Notes: generated from the sequence alone by a model not told the origin. A DNA stretch of 64,000 nucleotides from an uncultured Monoglobus sp. (GCA_947628795.1 CANRBF010000024.1:1-64000), one strand, 5' to 3'. Shown: positions 26,608 to 36,015, counted from the stretch's first letter. Numbers and translations: made by a program.

Positions 26608-29436
26608 TTACTTTACGGTATAATCTCCCACATTGCCGTTTACGCCGTCAGCCAACGGTCTTTGATTGTCGTCCCAAACAAATACCTTCGCGTAACTGTA
26701 GCCTACGGATTCTTCTTTTGTAAAGTCAAATCTGTATTCGACCTGATCGGCTTCTGTCTTTTTCGCACATTGTGCAGCGATCATATTATTGTCCTTGTCA
26801 TACAGCGCCGCGTATACAGTGCCGTTAAAATTGTTCGTATCGGATACGTCAACCAAATAACCGCCTGCCGATTCTGCGTGTGCCGATATATTCGCACCCA
26901 CGCACTTTATGTCAAGCTCGCTGGAGGGCACGATAATCGTTGCGATATCATGCTCATCTGCAAACTTTTTAGCCGCGGAATTTGCCGAGCAAGTTATGGT
27001 CATATCTTTTGCCATAAGCTGCACATCGTTTCCATACAGATCTGTGCCGACAAACACATCCTCAGCGATCTCTGTAACGGAATCGGGCATTGTTACGTTT
27101 TTGAGCGCTCTATCATTATAAAATACCAGAGAACCGATATTTTTCACTTTTGTGGGAATGTTTATCGTCTCCAGTTCATCACATCCCGCAAAAGCCTCGT
27201 CGCCTATATTTATCAAATCATTGGGCAGCGAAACCGTTTTAAGGCTGCGGCAGTCATAGAACGCCTTTTCACCCATACTTCCGCCGGTTACGACAGATAC
27301 GTTCTCTATAAAATCACATTCGCTGAACGCTCCCACGGGTATCGTGGTTTGATTGAGGATCGTGACATTTTTAAGGGTTGTCGGTATTTTGTAGAAAAGG
27401 AAATTACCTTCATCGTCGTAATACTGCAGAGTTCCGTGAGCTTGATCTGTCTGATCATATCCGAAAAATCCTCCCAATACGGAAGTGGGTTTGTTTCTAT
27501 CCGATCTGTTCGTTCCTATGAAAGGAATCGTAAGCGTTTCGAGTCGCGTGCAGCCTTCGAGAATACTCTCTCCGATTGTGCTTATGCTCTTGGGTATGTA
27601 CAAATTTCTAAGGTTCAGACAGTTCACAAACGCCCGGTCAAGAATGCTTCTTCCGCCGTCAATGATTATATCTTCAATATAACCGCAAGATTTAAACGCC
27701 TCTTTGGGTATATACAAACTTCTGTCCGTTCCGGTTAACTCGACTTTGGTTACCGAAGGGGGTATCGCGTTGTTTTCCTTCACGCCGAATAAATATCCGA
27801 AAATACTTTCATCCGTAACGGCGGTCGCGCTCGGATCGGTATTCGCTCCCACAAACGGGACCTTGATATCCACAAGTTTTGTGCAGTTTGCCAAAACGCC
27901 CAGACCGATATTTGTAACCGAGTTCGGGATCTCGATCTTGGTCAGCGACGAGCAGCCCGAAAAAGTATAATCCTCGACCACGGGTATCGGCGGAATATAG
28001 ATCGACTGCAGACTTGAGCAGCCGTTGAACGCGCTGATTCCGATGGATTCGATATTATCGGTAATGTCAACAGATCTCATCGAAGAGCAGTTTCTGAACG
28101 TTCCATCCGCGATCTCGGTGACGCCCTGCGGGATAGTAAACGCTTTTAAGGAAGTGCAGTCTTTGAACGCCTTCGCTCCGATAGTTGTTACCTCGTCGTT
28201 TATATTAATGGTTTCAATGCTGCCGCAGCCTTCAAAAGCGCTTTCGGGCACGTTTGTCTCGTTGGTGATAGAAACGACCTTTAACGCCGAGGGAACAGAG
28301 CCGTCAAAAATATACGAGAACGTGTCTTTGGTGTTGCCGCTTCCTTTTTGAGAGCCGATAAAAGGCAGCGTTGCAGATGCAGCGCCGGTGCAGCCGGCAA
28401 AAGCGCCGAGGCCTATTACTCTTACTCCGTCGGGCACATCAATGCTTTTGAGGGACGAGCAGCCCTTGAACGCGTAATCTCCGATGCCTACGCCGGAATC
28501 CGGCGGTATCTCAATAGTTGTGAGAGCCGTGCAGCCTTCAAACGCGCTGGCGCCTATAGATCTGATATCAGACGATAATGTCACGGTGCGCACGTTTTTC
28601 AGTCCGTAGAACGCGTTTTTGCCGATATTATCCAAACGATCCTCGGTAAACACAATGCTCTTGATCCTGTCGGCATAAGCATACCAAGGAGCCGATCCGG
28701 GCTCATATTCTTTCATTGTTCCGTTTCCGTGAAGTGTAAGCACCTCGTTGGCATAACGCCAATTCACGGCTCCGTCTACGTCGCCGTCACCGACATCATT
28801 AATATTTCTGGGGATCTCCAAAGAAGCGGGGAGCATTCCTCCGTTTGACAAGTATTGCTTGATTCCGGTAGAATCACCAACATACGAGTCGCCGGTCAAT
28901 GATATCGTAAACGGATCCAAAATATTCTGCTTCAGCGTGAGCTTCATTGTAAACAGCAGTCCGTCAGACGGGATTTTATCTGTAGCGCCGTCAACATTTT
29001 CGGTTGCGCAGGTATATACGCTTCCGATATACGAGTCCGCTATGTTAAAATTTGAAGGAAGCTTTGTCGTGAAAGACACGCTTTCAACAATACTGTCCGG
29101 TATGTTGATCACAGCTTTGAACGAGTTAATGCCTTTTGTAAAGTATGATCTGTCATATTTTACTTTAACGATCCTCTCAAGCTCGGTGCTTTTGGCATAA
29201 TCATATTCAAATGTGATTCCTTGAACTCCTGCCAACAAATCAACATCGGCATCGCCCTCGAAAGCGGTAGGCTCCTCAACGTATGCCGCGTCATCGACGT
29301 TATCCGCTTCAACAGCGTAAACATCCGGCTCCTCAACATATGCCAATTGATCGATGTTGTCTGTTTCGGCCGCGAAAGCTCCGACGTTCATTAACAATAC
29401 GCCGGCCGATAAAATGATACTTAGTAATTTCTTCAT
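26608..29436 (-). CDS. Secreted LRR_5/BspA-type protein, paralogue of its neighbour
   Basis: A 942-residue protein. Signal peptide MKKLLSIILSAGVLLMNVG. Residues about 25-65 hold near-repeats of the form Y(V/A)EEPxxxxxxAD. A beta-rich domain (about 70-230) resembles cohesin-like or bacterial Ig domains. BspA-type LRR units follow from about 250 to 800, and a C-terminal domain ends near VFVWDDNQRPLADG. The LRR block shares long near-identical segments with the next gene (GRSILDRAFVNC, LNQTTIPVGAF, VSLPNDLINIG), so one arose by duplication of the other. A surface-exposed binding function is probable; the ligand is unknown. Confidence 0.85.
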   Translation of the reverse strand: MKKLLSIILSAGVLLMNVGAFAAETDNIDQLAYVEEPDVYAVEADNVDDAAYVEEPTAFEGDADVDLLAGVQGITFEYDYAKSTELERIVKVKYDRSYFTKGINSFKAVINIPDSIVESVSFTTKLPSNFNIADSYIGSVYTCATENVDGATDKIPSDGLLFTMKLTLKQNILDPFTISLTGDSYVGDSTGIKQYLSNGGMLPASLEIPRNINDVGDGDVDGAVNWRYANEVLTLHGNGTMKEYEPGSAPWYAYADRIKSIVFTEDRLDNIGKNAFYGLKNVRTVTLSSDIRSIGASAFEGCTALTTIEIPPDSGVGIGDYAFKGCSSLKSIDVPDGVRVIGLGAFAGCTGAASATLPFIGSQKGSGNTKDTFSYIFDGSVPSALKVVSITNETNVPESAFEGCGSIETININDEVTTIGAKAFKDCTSLKAFTIPQGVTEIADGTFRNCSSMRSVDITDNIESIGISAFNGCSSLQSIYIPPIPVVEDYTFSGCSSLTKIEIPNSVTNIGLGVLANCTKLVDIKVPFVGANTDPSATAVTDESIFGYLFGVKENNAIPPSVTKVELTGTDRSLYIPKEAFKSCGYIEDIIIDGGRSILDRAFVNCLNLRNLYIPKSISTIGESILEGCTRLETLTIPFIGTNRSDRNKPTSVLGGFFGYDQTDQAHGTLQYYDDEGNFLFYKIPTTLKNVTILNQTTIPVGAFSECDFIENVSVVTGGSMGEKAFYDCRSLKTVSLPNDLINIGDEAFAGCDELETINIPTKVKNIGSLVFYNDRALKNVTMPDSVTEIAEDVFVGTDLYGNDVQLMAKDMTITCSANSAAKKFADEHDIATIIVPSSELDIKCVGANISAHAESAGGYLVDVSDTNNFNGTVYAALYDKDNNMIAAQCAKKTEADQVEYRFDFTKEESVGYSYAKVFVWDDNQRPLADGVNGNVGDYTVK

Positions 29437-29636
29437 CTTAATTCCTCCATTTTATTTTTATTTAATATTTATACGATAATAATTTATACGGTTTTATGTA
29501 ATACCTTTCGTTTATAAAATGATAAAATTGTAAAGCGGTATCAATGCCTCAAAGCCGAAACTTATAAATATGACAGCTGCGCGAATACAGCAAATTTAAA
29601 TTGCGTATCCCACATATTTACATTTTTATCAGGTTT

Positions 29637-29665
29637 ATTTTATCATACATAATATATAAAGTCAA
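29637..29665 (-). promoter_or_regulatory. Promoter of the 942-residue LRR gene
   Basis: Minus strand TTGACT (complement of 29660-29665), a 17-base spacer, TAAAAT (complement of 29637-29642). The leader of about 195 bases (29437-29630) is AT-rich, with no terminator that I can see. Confidence 0.7.
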
Positions 29666-29796
29666 GTATAAATATGCATTTTAATGTGTAAAATTTTTAA
29701 TTTATGTATTAAATTGTGCGGTAAATTATTGACACAACGCGCAACAACTATAAATAATATCATATTTGATAAACAGAATGCGCGCCGCGCCCGAAA

Positions 29797-29842
29797 CAAA
29801 AATCCGAACCCGCCGCCGATAGGCGAAAAGTTCGGATTAGCT
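29797..29842 (-). terminator. Terminator of tRNA-Glu
   Basis: AATCCGAAC (29801-29809) pairs with GTTCGGATT (29830-29838); on the minus strand a run of T follows. Confidence 0.8.
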
Positions 29843-29846
29843 TTTA

Positions 29847-29921
29847 TGGTGATCCGTAGGGGAATTGAACCCCTGTTACCGCCGTGAAAGGGCGGTGTCT
29901 TAACCTCTTGACCAACGGACC
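29847..29921 (-). tRNA. tRNA-Glu(TTC)
   Basis: A 75-base cloverleaf on the minus strand. Acceptor GGTCCGT/ACGGATC with one G-U pair, encoded CCA, and anticodon stem CCGCC/GGCGG with loop CTTTCAC and anticodon TTC. Confidence 0.95.
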
Positions 29922-29939
29922 GAATCAATAACGGACTGT

Positions 29940-29968
29940 ATTATAACATAATAAATATTTTCTGTCAA
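29940..29968 (-). promoter_or_regulatory. Promoter of tRNA-Glu
   Basis: Minus strand TTGACA (complement of 29963-29968), a 17-base spacer, TATAAT (complement of 29940-29945). Both hexamers are perfect. Confidence 0.9.
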
Positions 29969-30039
29969 GCTATTTTTTGAGATTTATTATCTTTGATGCT
30001 CCTCAATTTATAAATTAACGCGCGCGGGATATTCCGAAC

Positions 30040-30205
30040 AACTTTCTTCTAATCGCTAATCACTGCGTTCCCACCTCCGTCTTTTCGCCTTTGGCGAAAA
30101 TCCACCTCCTCCCGGGAGGAGGCAAAGCGGGCGGATATTATCTGCCCCTACGACGTTTTGTATACTATTATTCTAATCACTATTCTCTAATCGCTAATCA
30201 CTGCG
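30040..30205. repeat. Third mosaic of intergenic repeat modules
   Basis: A heptamer-type array (30048-30067), a CACCTCCGTC module with stem TTTTCGCC/GGCGAAAA and CCTCCCGGGAGGAGG (30070-30122), a GGGCGGATATTATCTGCC palindrome (30128-30147), and a longer heptamer array of about five units (30164-30204) ending at the gene promoter. No gene is visible. Confidence 0.75.
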
Positions 30206-30234
30206 TTGACTTTTCTTTATATTTGTGTTATAAT
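30206..30234 (+). promoter_or_regulatory. Promoter of the methyltransferase gene
   Basis: TTGACT at 30206-30211, a 17-base spacer, TATAAT at 30229-30234. The -35 box abuts the end of the heptamer repeat array. Confidence 0.75.
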
Positions 30235-30313
30235 TATCTTGTGTTATTGTGCGGCGGAATAATTCCGCCCGATATATTAAATTTGATGATATTTAACTGC
30301 CCGGAGGTTTTTT

Positions 30314-31198
30314 ATGTTTTTATCCCGTGATTGGAAAGACTATGAGCTGATCGACGCGTCTCGCGGCGAAAAGCTGGAGCGCTGGGGCGGAATTATACTC
30401 AGACGCCCCGACCCTCAGATCGTGTGGTCCGTGCCCGATAGGGAGAAATCCGAATTATGGCGCAAGGCGGACGCCGGATATATACGCAGCTCAAAGGGCG
30501 GAGGAAGCTGGAAAACATTCAAAAAAATTCCCGAATACTGGACGATAGGCTACAAAAATCTCAGATTCAAGATCACGCCTATGGGCTTTAAACATACCGG
30601 ACTTTTTCCGGAGCAGGCGTCGAATTGGGACTGGTTTTCCGATATCATCAAAAACAGCGGCCGAAGCCGCGATAATATAAACGTTTTGAATTTGTTCGCA
30701 TACACCGGCGGAGCGTCGGTTGCGGCTCTTGAGGCCGGAGCGTCGGTCTGCCATGTGGACGCCGCGAAGGGAATGGTGGCCCGCGCCAAGGAAAACGCGG
30801 CGTTGTCGGGCCTTTCGAAACTTCCGATACGCTATATCGTGGACGATGTGAAAAAATTCGCGGAGCGCGAGATAAGGCGCGGACACAAATATGACGGGAT
30901 AATCATGGACCCGCCCTCATACGGCAGAGGGCCGAGCGGCGAGGTCTGGAAGATCGAGGACGAGCTTTTTCCGTTGATCGAGATTTGCGTGAACCTGTTG
31001 AGCGACGATCCTCTGTTCTTTCTGGTAAACACTTACACAACAGGCCTTTCGGGCAGCGTGATGGACAACATATACAGACTGACTGTACGCAAAAAATTCG
31101 GCGGCGTGTCACAAATCGACGAGATCGGACTGCCGATAACGAACGGAAAACTGACTTTGCCCTGCGGCTGCGCGGCGCGCTGGCAACGTAGGGATTAG
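30314..31198 (+). CDS. Class I SAM-dependent methyltransferase (RlmI/COG1092-like)
   Basis: A 294-residue protein. The SAM-binding motif is NLFAYTGGASVAALEAG and the catalytic-type motif is IMDPPSYGRGPSGEVW, characteristic of the RlmI/RlmK-like rRNA methyltransferases. A substrate-facing N-terminal region of about 120 residues contains GFKHTGLFPEQA. No PUA domain is seen. Modification of rRNA is inferred from the family. CCCGGAGG lies before the ATG. The last codons and the TAG stop fall inside a heptamer repeat (CAACGTAGGGATTAG), so the repeat appears to have set the C-terminus (WQRRD). Confidence 0.85.
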   Translation: MFLSRDWKDYELIDASRGEKLERWGGIILRRPDPQIVWSVPDREKSELWRKADAGYIRSSKGGGSWKTFKKIPEYWTIGYKNLRFKITPMGFKHTGLFPEQASNWDWFSDIIKNSGRSRDNINVLNLFAYTGGASVAALEAGASVCHVDAAKGMVARAKENAALSGLSKLPIRYIVDDVKKFAEREIRRGHKYDGIIMDPPSYGRGPSGEVWKIEDELFPLIEICVNLLSDDPLFFLVNTYTTGLSGSVMDNIYRLTVRKKFGGVSQIDEIGLPITNGKLTLPCGCAARWQRRD

Positions 31199-31400
31199 GG
31201 ATTAGTGAATAGAAAATACGCGGAAATACTTTGAGCGTAAATTGTTGATTTATTCCCGCGTACGTTAATTATTAATAAGCAAACATTGTATGGTGATAAA
31301 AAACTTTGCGGAAAAATGAAATTAATTTCTGTGCTCATATATCTATTCGCTAATCACTACGTTTGGTGGCGGATATTATCCGCCCGACTAAACACATACA
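31183..31400. repeat. Heptamer and palindrome repeats after the methyltransferase gene
   Basis: CAACGTAGGGATTAGGGATT and following units (31186-31215), an inverted heptamer piece ending ACTACG (31338-31361), and a GGCGGATATTATCCGCC palindrome (31367-31383). The first array overlaps the gene end. Confidence 0.7.
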
Positions 31401-31427
31401 CGGCACGGAATTTCAAAAATTAAAATT

Positions 31428-32294
31428 ATGGATAATATTGTGGAAATTAAAGATTTGGTATTTGAATATAAAGACGAGGACACGGGCAAAAGCCTGCGGG
31501 TCCTGGACGGCGTCAGCCTTCATATAAAGCGCGGCGAATTTCTGGCGGTGCTGGGCCGCAACGGCTCCGGCAAATCAACTCTCGCAAAACATATGAACGC
31601 GATACTGACGCCCACAAGCGGGACCGTTTTGATCGACGGGATCGACACATCGGACGAGAACCGCCTGTTTGGCGTGCGGCGCAGGGTCGGCATGGTTTTT
31701 CAAAACCCCGACAATCAGATGGTCGCCACGATCGTTGAGGAGGATGTGGCATTCGCGCCCGAAAATTTGGGCGTGCCCCGCGGCGAGATACGCAAACGGG
31801 TCGATGAAGCCCTCGACATCGTGGGCATGAGCGCGTTTAAGCAGCACGCGCCGCACATGCTGAGCGGCGGACAGAAACAGCGCGTCGCGATCGCGGGCGC
31901 TTTGGCGATGCGCCCCGAGCTTTTGGTTATGGACGAGCCGACCGCGATGCTGGATCCGGGCGGACGCGCCGAGGTTATCGAGACCGTTAAAAAACTGAAC
32001 CGCGAAGGCGGCATGACGGTTGCGCTCATCACTCACTACATGGACGAGGCGGTCCGCGCCGACCGCGTCATCGTTATCGACAACGGAAAGATCGCGCTTG
32101 AGGGCAGGCCGCGGGAGGTTTTTCCGCAGGTAGAAAGGCTGACATCCCTGGGGCTTGACGTGCCGCAGTCGACATATTTGATACACATGCTGAGCGAGAA
32201 GATACCGGGTCTTGACAAAACAGTGCTTAACGACAAGGAGTGCGCGGCCGAGCTGCTGCGCGCGATGGGGATAAAAAAGGAGGCGCGGCCGTGA
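31428..32294 (+). CDS. ecfA1: Energy-coupling factor transporter ATPase EcfA1
   Basis: A 288-residue ABC ATPase. Walker A GRNGSGKSTLAKH, Q-loop MVFQNPDNQMVATIVEEDVAF (the NPDNQ/EEDVAF pattern is diagnostic of Ecf ATPases), signature LSGGQKQRVAIAGALA, Walker B LLVMDEPTAMLD. It pairs with EcfA2 to power the vitamin and metal importers of the ECF family in the membrane. First of ecfA1-ecfA2-ecfT-truA, overlapping ecfA2 by four bases. The Firmicutes order is usually preceded by ribosomal genes (rplQ), which are absent here. Confidence 0.93.
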   Translation: MDNIVEIKDLVFEYKDEDTGKSLRVLDGVSLHIKRGEFLAVLGRNGSGKSTLAKHMNAILTPTSGTVLIDGIDTSDENRLFGVRRRVGMVFQNPDNQMVATIVEEDVAFAPENLGVPRGEIRKRVDEALDIVGMSAFKQHAPHMLSGGQKQRVAIAGALAMRPELLVMDEPTAMLDPGGRAEVIETVKKLNREGGMTVALITHYMDEAVRADRVIVIDNGKIALEGRPREVFPQVERLTSLGLDVPQSTYLIHMLSEKIPGLDKTVLNDKECAAELLRAMGIKKEARP

Positions 32295-33151
32295 TAAAGC
32301 TTGAAAATGTGAGCTACACATACATGAGCGGCGGACCTTTTGAAAAAAAGGCTCTGGACGGCGTGAGCCTCCGGATCGATCCTGGCGAATTTGTGGGAAT
32401 AATAGGACACACAGGCTCGGGAAAATCAACGATGATACAGCTGCTGAACGGACTTTTAAAACCCGACGGCGGAAGGGTCATAATAGACGGCGAGGATCTG
32501 TCTGACAAAAAGACCGATCTCCGCGGCATAAGATTCAAAGTCGGGCTCTGCATGCAGTATCCCGAATATCAATTGTTTGAAGAAACAGTGCTCAAAGACA
32601 TATGCTTCGGGCCGCTCAACATGGGTCTTTCCAAAAGTGAAGCCGAGGAGCGCGCGAGATTTGCGGCAAACATGACGGGACTTCCCGAAAGCCTGCTTGA
32701 CAAATCGCCTTTTGACTTGTCGGGCGGACAGAAGCGCAGAGCCGCTATCGCGGGAATACTTGCGATGGAGCCTAAAGTCCTGATACTCGACGAGCCCACG
32801 GCCGGGCTTGACCCCGCCGGCAGAGACGAGATACTTTTCAAGATACGCGACATGCACAAGCGCATGGACCTGACGGTGCTGCTGGTGTCACACAGTATGG
32901 AGGACGTGGCTAAGCTGGCCGACCGGATATTTGTTTTAAATTCGGGAAAAATCGAAATGAGCGGCAGCCCTTCCGAGGTGTTCGCCAAAAGCGCGCGTCT
33001 GCGCGAGATCGGTCTGAATGTGCCGCAGATCACAAGGGTGGCCGACAGACTGCGGGAGGCGGGAGTTGATATACCGGCCGGGATCTACACGGTCGGCGAC
33101 GCATACAGGATACTGCTGCCGCTTATAAACAAACGATTAGAAAATAATTAA
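32291..33151 (+). CDS. ecfA2: Energy-coupling factor transporter ATPase EcfA2
   Basis: About 286 residues from GTG at 32291, overlapping the ecfA1 stop as GTGA; this start aligns with the family (IKLENVSYTYMSGGPFEKKAL). Walker A GHTGSGKSTMIQLLNG, Q-loop LCMQYPEYQLFEETVLKDICFGP, signature LSGGQKRRAAIAG, Walker B LILDEPTAGLDP, switch His VSHSMEDVAKLA. It is the second ATPase of the ECF module, and its tight translational coupling to ecfA1 suits heterodimer assembly. No substrate-binding S component is encoded alongside, as expected for a shared group II module. Confidence 0.93.
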   Translation: MIKLENVSYTYMSGGPFEKKALDGVSLRIDPGEFVGIIGHTGSGKSTMIQLLNGLLKPDGGRVIIDGEDLSDKKTDLRGIRFKVGLCMQYPEYQLFEETVLKDICFGPLNMGLSKSEAEERARFAANMTGLPESLLDKSPFDLSGGQKRRAAIAGILAMEPKVLILDEPTAGLDPAGRDEILFKIRDMHKRMDLTVLLVSHSMEDVAKLADRIFVLNSGKIEMSGSPSEVFAKSARLREIGLNVPQITRVADRLREAGVDIPAGIYTVGDAYRILLPLINKRLENN

Positions 33152-33166
33152 CCGAAAGGCTGTTTT

Positions 33167-33976
33167 ATGCTTAAAGATATAACATTGGGTCAATACTTTC
33201 CGGGTAACTCATTTATCCATCGTCTTGATCCGCGGACAAAAATACTGATAATAATCGCGTATGTGGTGATGGTGTTTCTGGTGCAAAATTTTATCGGATA
33301 CGCCGCGCTGGCTCTGTTTCTCGCGGTCTGCACCGCGGTTTCGAAGATATCGCCGAAATATCTGATACGCGGTCTAAAGCCGATCTTGGTTTTTATCGTG
33401 TTTACCGGAATATTTAATTTGTTCCTGACAAGCGGTGAAGTCATCTGGAGCATGGGATTTCTGAAAATCACCCGCGAAGGCGTGCGGTTCGCGGCGTTTA
33501 TGGTGCTGAGACTGATATTTCTGATACTCGGGACCTCGCTGCTGACGCTGACAACGTCGCCCATCGCGCTGACCGACGGCATGGAACGGCTGCTGTCGCC
33601 GTTTAAAAAAATACATCTGCCGGCGCACGAGATAGCGATGATGATGACTATAGCTCTCCGATTTATACCCACCCTGCTGGACGAAACCGATAAGATAATG
33701 AAAGCTCAATCCGCGAGGGGCGCGTCGATCGACAGCGGAAACATATTCGCCCGCGCTAAAGCTATGGTGCCGATATTGATACCGCTGTTTATAAGCGCGT
33801 TCCGCAGAGCCGACGAACTGGCGACCGCCATGGAATGCCGCTGCTACAGAGGCGGCGAGGGCAGGACGCGGCTCTATGAGCTGAAATACGGCAGAGTTGA
33901 TTTTTTGGGCTGGGTATACACCGCGGCGCTTCTCGCGGTAATAATATTATTAAATATGACGTTTGGAAGATTTTGA
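33167..33976 (+). CDS. ecfT: Energy-coupling factor transmembrane protein EcfT
   Basis: A 269-residue integral membrane protein with about five or six transmembrane helices. It starts LGQYFPGNSFIHRLDPRTKI, typical of the family. The two coupling motifs that contact the ATPases are present: AQSARGAS near residue 185 and AMECRCYRGG near 223. It scaffolds EcfA1/A2 and exchangeable S components. It is placed 15 bases after ecfA2 and is followed by truA with only one base between. Confidence 0.93.
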   Translation: MLKDITLGQYFPGNSFIHRLDPRTKILIIIAYVVMVFLVQNFIGYAALALFLAVCTAVSKISPKYLIRGLKPILVFIVFTGIFNLFLTSGEVIWSMGFLKITREGVRFAAFMVLRLIFLILGTSLLTLTTSPIALTDGMERLLSPFKKIHLPAHEIAMMMTIALRFIPTLLDETDKIMKAQSARGASIDSGNIFARAKAMVPILIPLFISAFRRADELATAMECRCYRGGEGRTRLYELKYGRVDFLGWVYTAALLAVIILLNMTFGRF

Positions 33977-33977
33977 T

Positions 33978-34721
33978 ATGAGAAACATAGCGATGCGCCT
34001 GCGGTTTGACGGCGGCGCGTACCACGGCTGGCAGTATCAGCTTAACGCTGTCACCGTGCAGGAAACAATTGAAAAAGCCCTATCCGAGACCTGCGGTGAA
34101 AACATCCGCGTTATCGGCTGCAGCAGAACAGACGCGGGAGTTCACGCTCTTGATTATGTGATGAACTTTAAGTCAAACACGGGTATCCCCGCGGAAAAGC
34201 TGCCATACGCGCTGAACTACCGCTTGGACGGCGACATATCGGCGCTTGAGGCATGGAACGCTCCCGAGGATTTCAACGCCCGCTTTTCGGCAAAAGGGAA
34301 ACGCTACATATATTTGATACACAACGCGCCGCTCAGCGATCCGTTTTTGCGGCGGTACAGCTGGCATTATCCTTACGAATTGAATTTTGAAAACATGAGA
34401 GAGGCGGCGGAACATTTTGTCGGAACACATGACTTTAAGGGGTTTATGGCGTGCGGCGGACAGCAAAAAACCACGGTCCGAACGATCAGAGCGTGCGAAG
34501 CGGAGATAGAATCCGGCTTTAAAGATGTTATCAAAGTGACGGTCGAGGCCGACGCGTTCTTATACAACATGGTGAGAATAATAACCGGAACGCTGGTATA
34601 CGTCGGCTGCGGAAAAATCGATAAAAACGAGATACCGGAAATAATCAAAAGCGGCGACAGAAAAAGAGGCGGCGTGACCGCCCCTCCTCAGGGATTATTT
34701 TTAAAAAAAGTTTATTTATAG
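33978..34721 (+). CDS. truA: tRNA pseudouridine(38-40) synthase
   Basis: About 247 residues from the ATG at 33978, one base after the ecfT stop; an open extension five codons upstream overlaps ecfT and lacks its own signals. The catalytic Asp is in SRTDAGVHALDYV; AYHGWQYQ and FLYNMVRIITGTL are family motifs. It isomerises uridine in the anticodon stem-loop of tRNAs. The ecfT-truA linkage is conserved in Firmicutes and supports both calls. Confidence 0.95.
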   Translation: MRNIAMRLRFDGGAYHGWQYQLNAVTVQETIEKALSETCGENIRVIGCSRTDAGVHALDYVMNFKSNTGIPAEKLPYALNYRLDGDISALEAWNAPEDFNARFSAKGKRYIYLIHNAPLSDPFLRRYSWHYPYELNFENMREAAEHFVGTHDFKGFMACGGQQKTTVRTIRACEAEIESGFKDVIKVTVEADAFLYNMVRIITGTLVYVGCGKIDKNEIPEIIKSGDRKRGGVTAPPQGLFLKKVYL

Positions 34722-34791
34722 CGAGTAAAGATCAATATATTTAAAAGCTTGCTTTTAAAATAATTACTATATATTTAAGGAAGCGTTAAAC

Positions 34792-36015
34792 ATGAAATTT
34801 GACATAAACAAAGAATTCAGCCTGTCTCAGATCTTTGATTTTTTCAAAGAAAAAATCAAAAAAGCAAAGTCTTTGATTTTACAAATTGACAAAGGCAGCA
34901 TTAAAACAATTAATATAAACGGCAGAAGCGTGCGTATAAACGCGCTGCGGCTGGGCTTTGCCGCCGCTGTCTTGGCTGTGCTGCTGGCACTTTTTATAAA
35001 TTTGGTGATCCTGCCCGGAACGGCGTACCGCCAATACTCCGGTATAGAATTTGATACCGGAGGCGACTATGAACAGCACGCCTGCGGCGACGATATTCTG
35101 CTGCTTAATCACAGCGGGATAAAGCTTATCAACAATCGCGGCGAGTATAAGTGGGAGGTGCCTTTAACGCTGACAAGCCCGTCGGTCGACATAAACGGAA
35201 AATACATTCTGCTTTCCGATCTTGACGGAAACTGCAGCCTTAATCTCTATAACTTAAAAGGCGAGAATATAGTCTCTTATCCTATAAATACCGAACTGCT
35301 GTCGGCGAAAATCAATAAAAAAGGTATCGCCGCGGCCGCGGTAAGCGAGGAGGGCTACAAAGGCTCGGTCGTGGTCTATGACCGAAAGGGCGAAGAAATA
35401 TTCAAATGGAACAGCGGCGAGGGATATATCACAGATCTGGATATATCAAACGACGGCAGATCCATAGCGGTTGCTCAAATGATGAGCGACGGAGACGAGA
35501 CCTATTCAAAAATACATATTATAAGCATATCGAGCGGAAAAGAAACCGGAAGCTATGTCTGCGAAAAATCTTTGGCCGCAAGCGTGAGCTTTGATGAGAG
35601 AGACAGAATTATCGCCGCGGCTCAAAACAAAATATACGGACTCAACAAAAACGGGGACGAAAGATTTGTGATAGACCTGGTGGGAAAATCCGCCGAAAAA
35701 TATGACATAACCGACGGAAATCGTTTGATATTTTTATGCCGCGACAACAGAGGCGGTTCGGTGCTTGAAATATACAATAAATCGGGCAAGCTGACCGGCG
35801 CATACAACACGGACGATCAGATAAAAAAGATGTCCTGCCATGGCGACACGATCGCCGTTTCAACATCCAGAAACGTTATGTGCATCAGTCTGAGAGGAAA
35901 ACTCAGAAAAAAGAAAGAAATAGACCACGACATTATGAGCATCGGTGTTTACGGCAACGACAGAAACGTGTTGGTCCTCGGCGGAAACCGCGCGGATATT
36001 GTGAGAATTAAGTAA
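34792..36015 (+). CDS. DUF5711-like membrane-anchored beta-propeller protein
   Basis: A 407-residue protein. A cytoplasmic Lys-rich N-terminus precedes one transmembrane helix (about 58-80, LGFAAAVLAVLLALFINLVIL). The large outer region has repeating short beta motifs (DGNCSLNLYNLKG, KGSVVVYDRKG, GSVLEIYNKSG), consistent with a WD40-like propeller. It matches my memory of DUF5711 proteins of Clostridia. It lies just before cvpA on the same strand, a possible envelope pair. The molecular function is unknown. Confidence 0.7.
   Translation: MKFDINKEFSLSQIFDFFKEKIKKAKSLILQIDKGSIKTININGRSVRINALRLGFAAAVLAVLLALFINLVILPGTAYRQYSGIEFDTGGDYEQHACGDDILLLNHSGIKLINNRGEYKWEVPLTLTSPSVDINGKYILLSDLDGNCSLNLYNLKGENIVSYPINTELLSAKINKKGIAAAAVSEEGYKGSVVVYDRKGEEIFKWNSGEGYITDLDISNDGRSIAVAQMMSDGDETYSKIHIISISSGKETGSYVCEKSLAASVSFDERDRIIAAAQNKIYGLNKNGDERFVIDLVGKSAEKYDITDGNRLIFLCRDNRGGSVLEIYNKSGKLTGAYNTDDQIKKMSCHGDTIAVSTSRNVMCISLRGKLRKKKEIDHDIMSIGVYGNDRNVLVLGGNRADIVRIK

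Noticed and set aside
30314-31198. Assigning the symbol rlmI to the methyltransferase
   Set aside because: It lacks the PUA domain and is shorter than RlmI, so only the family is stated.
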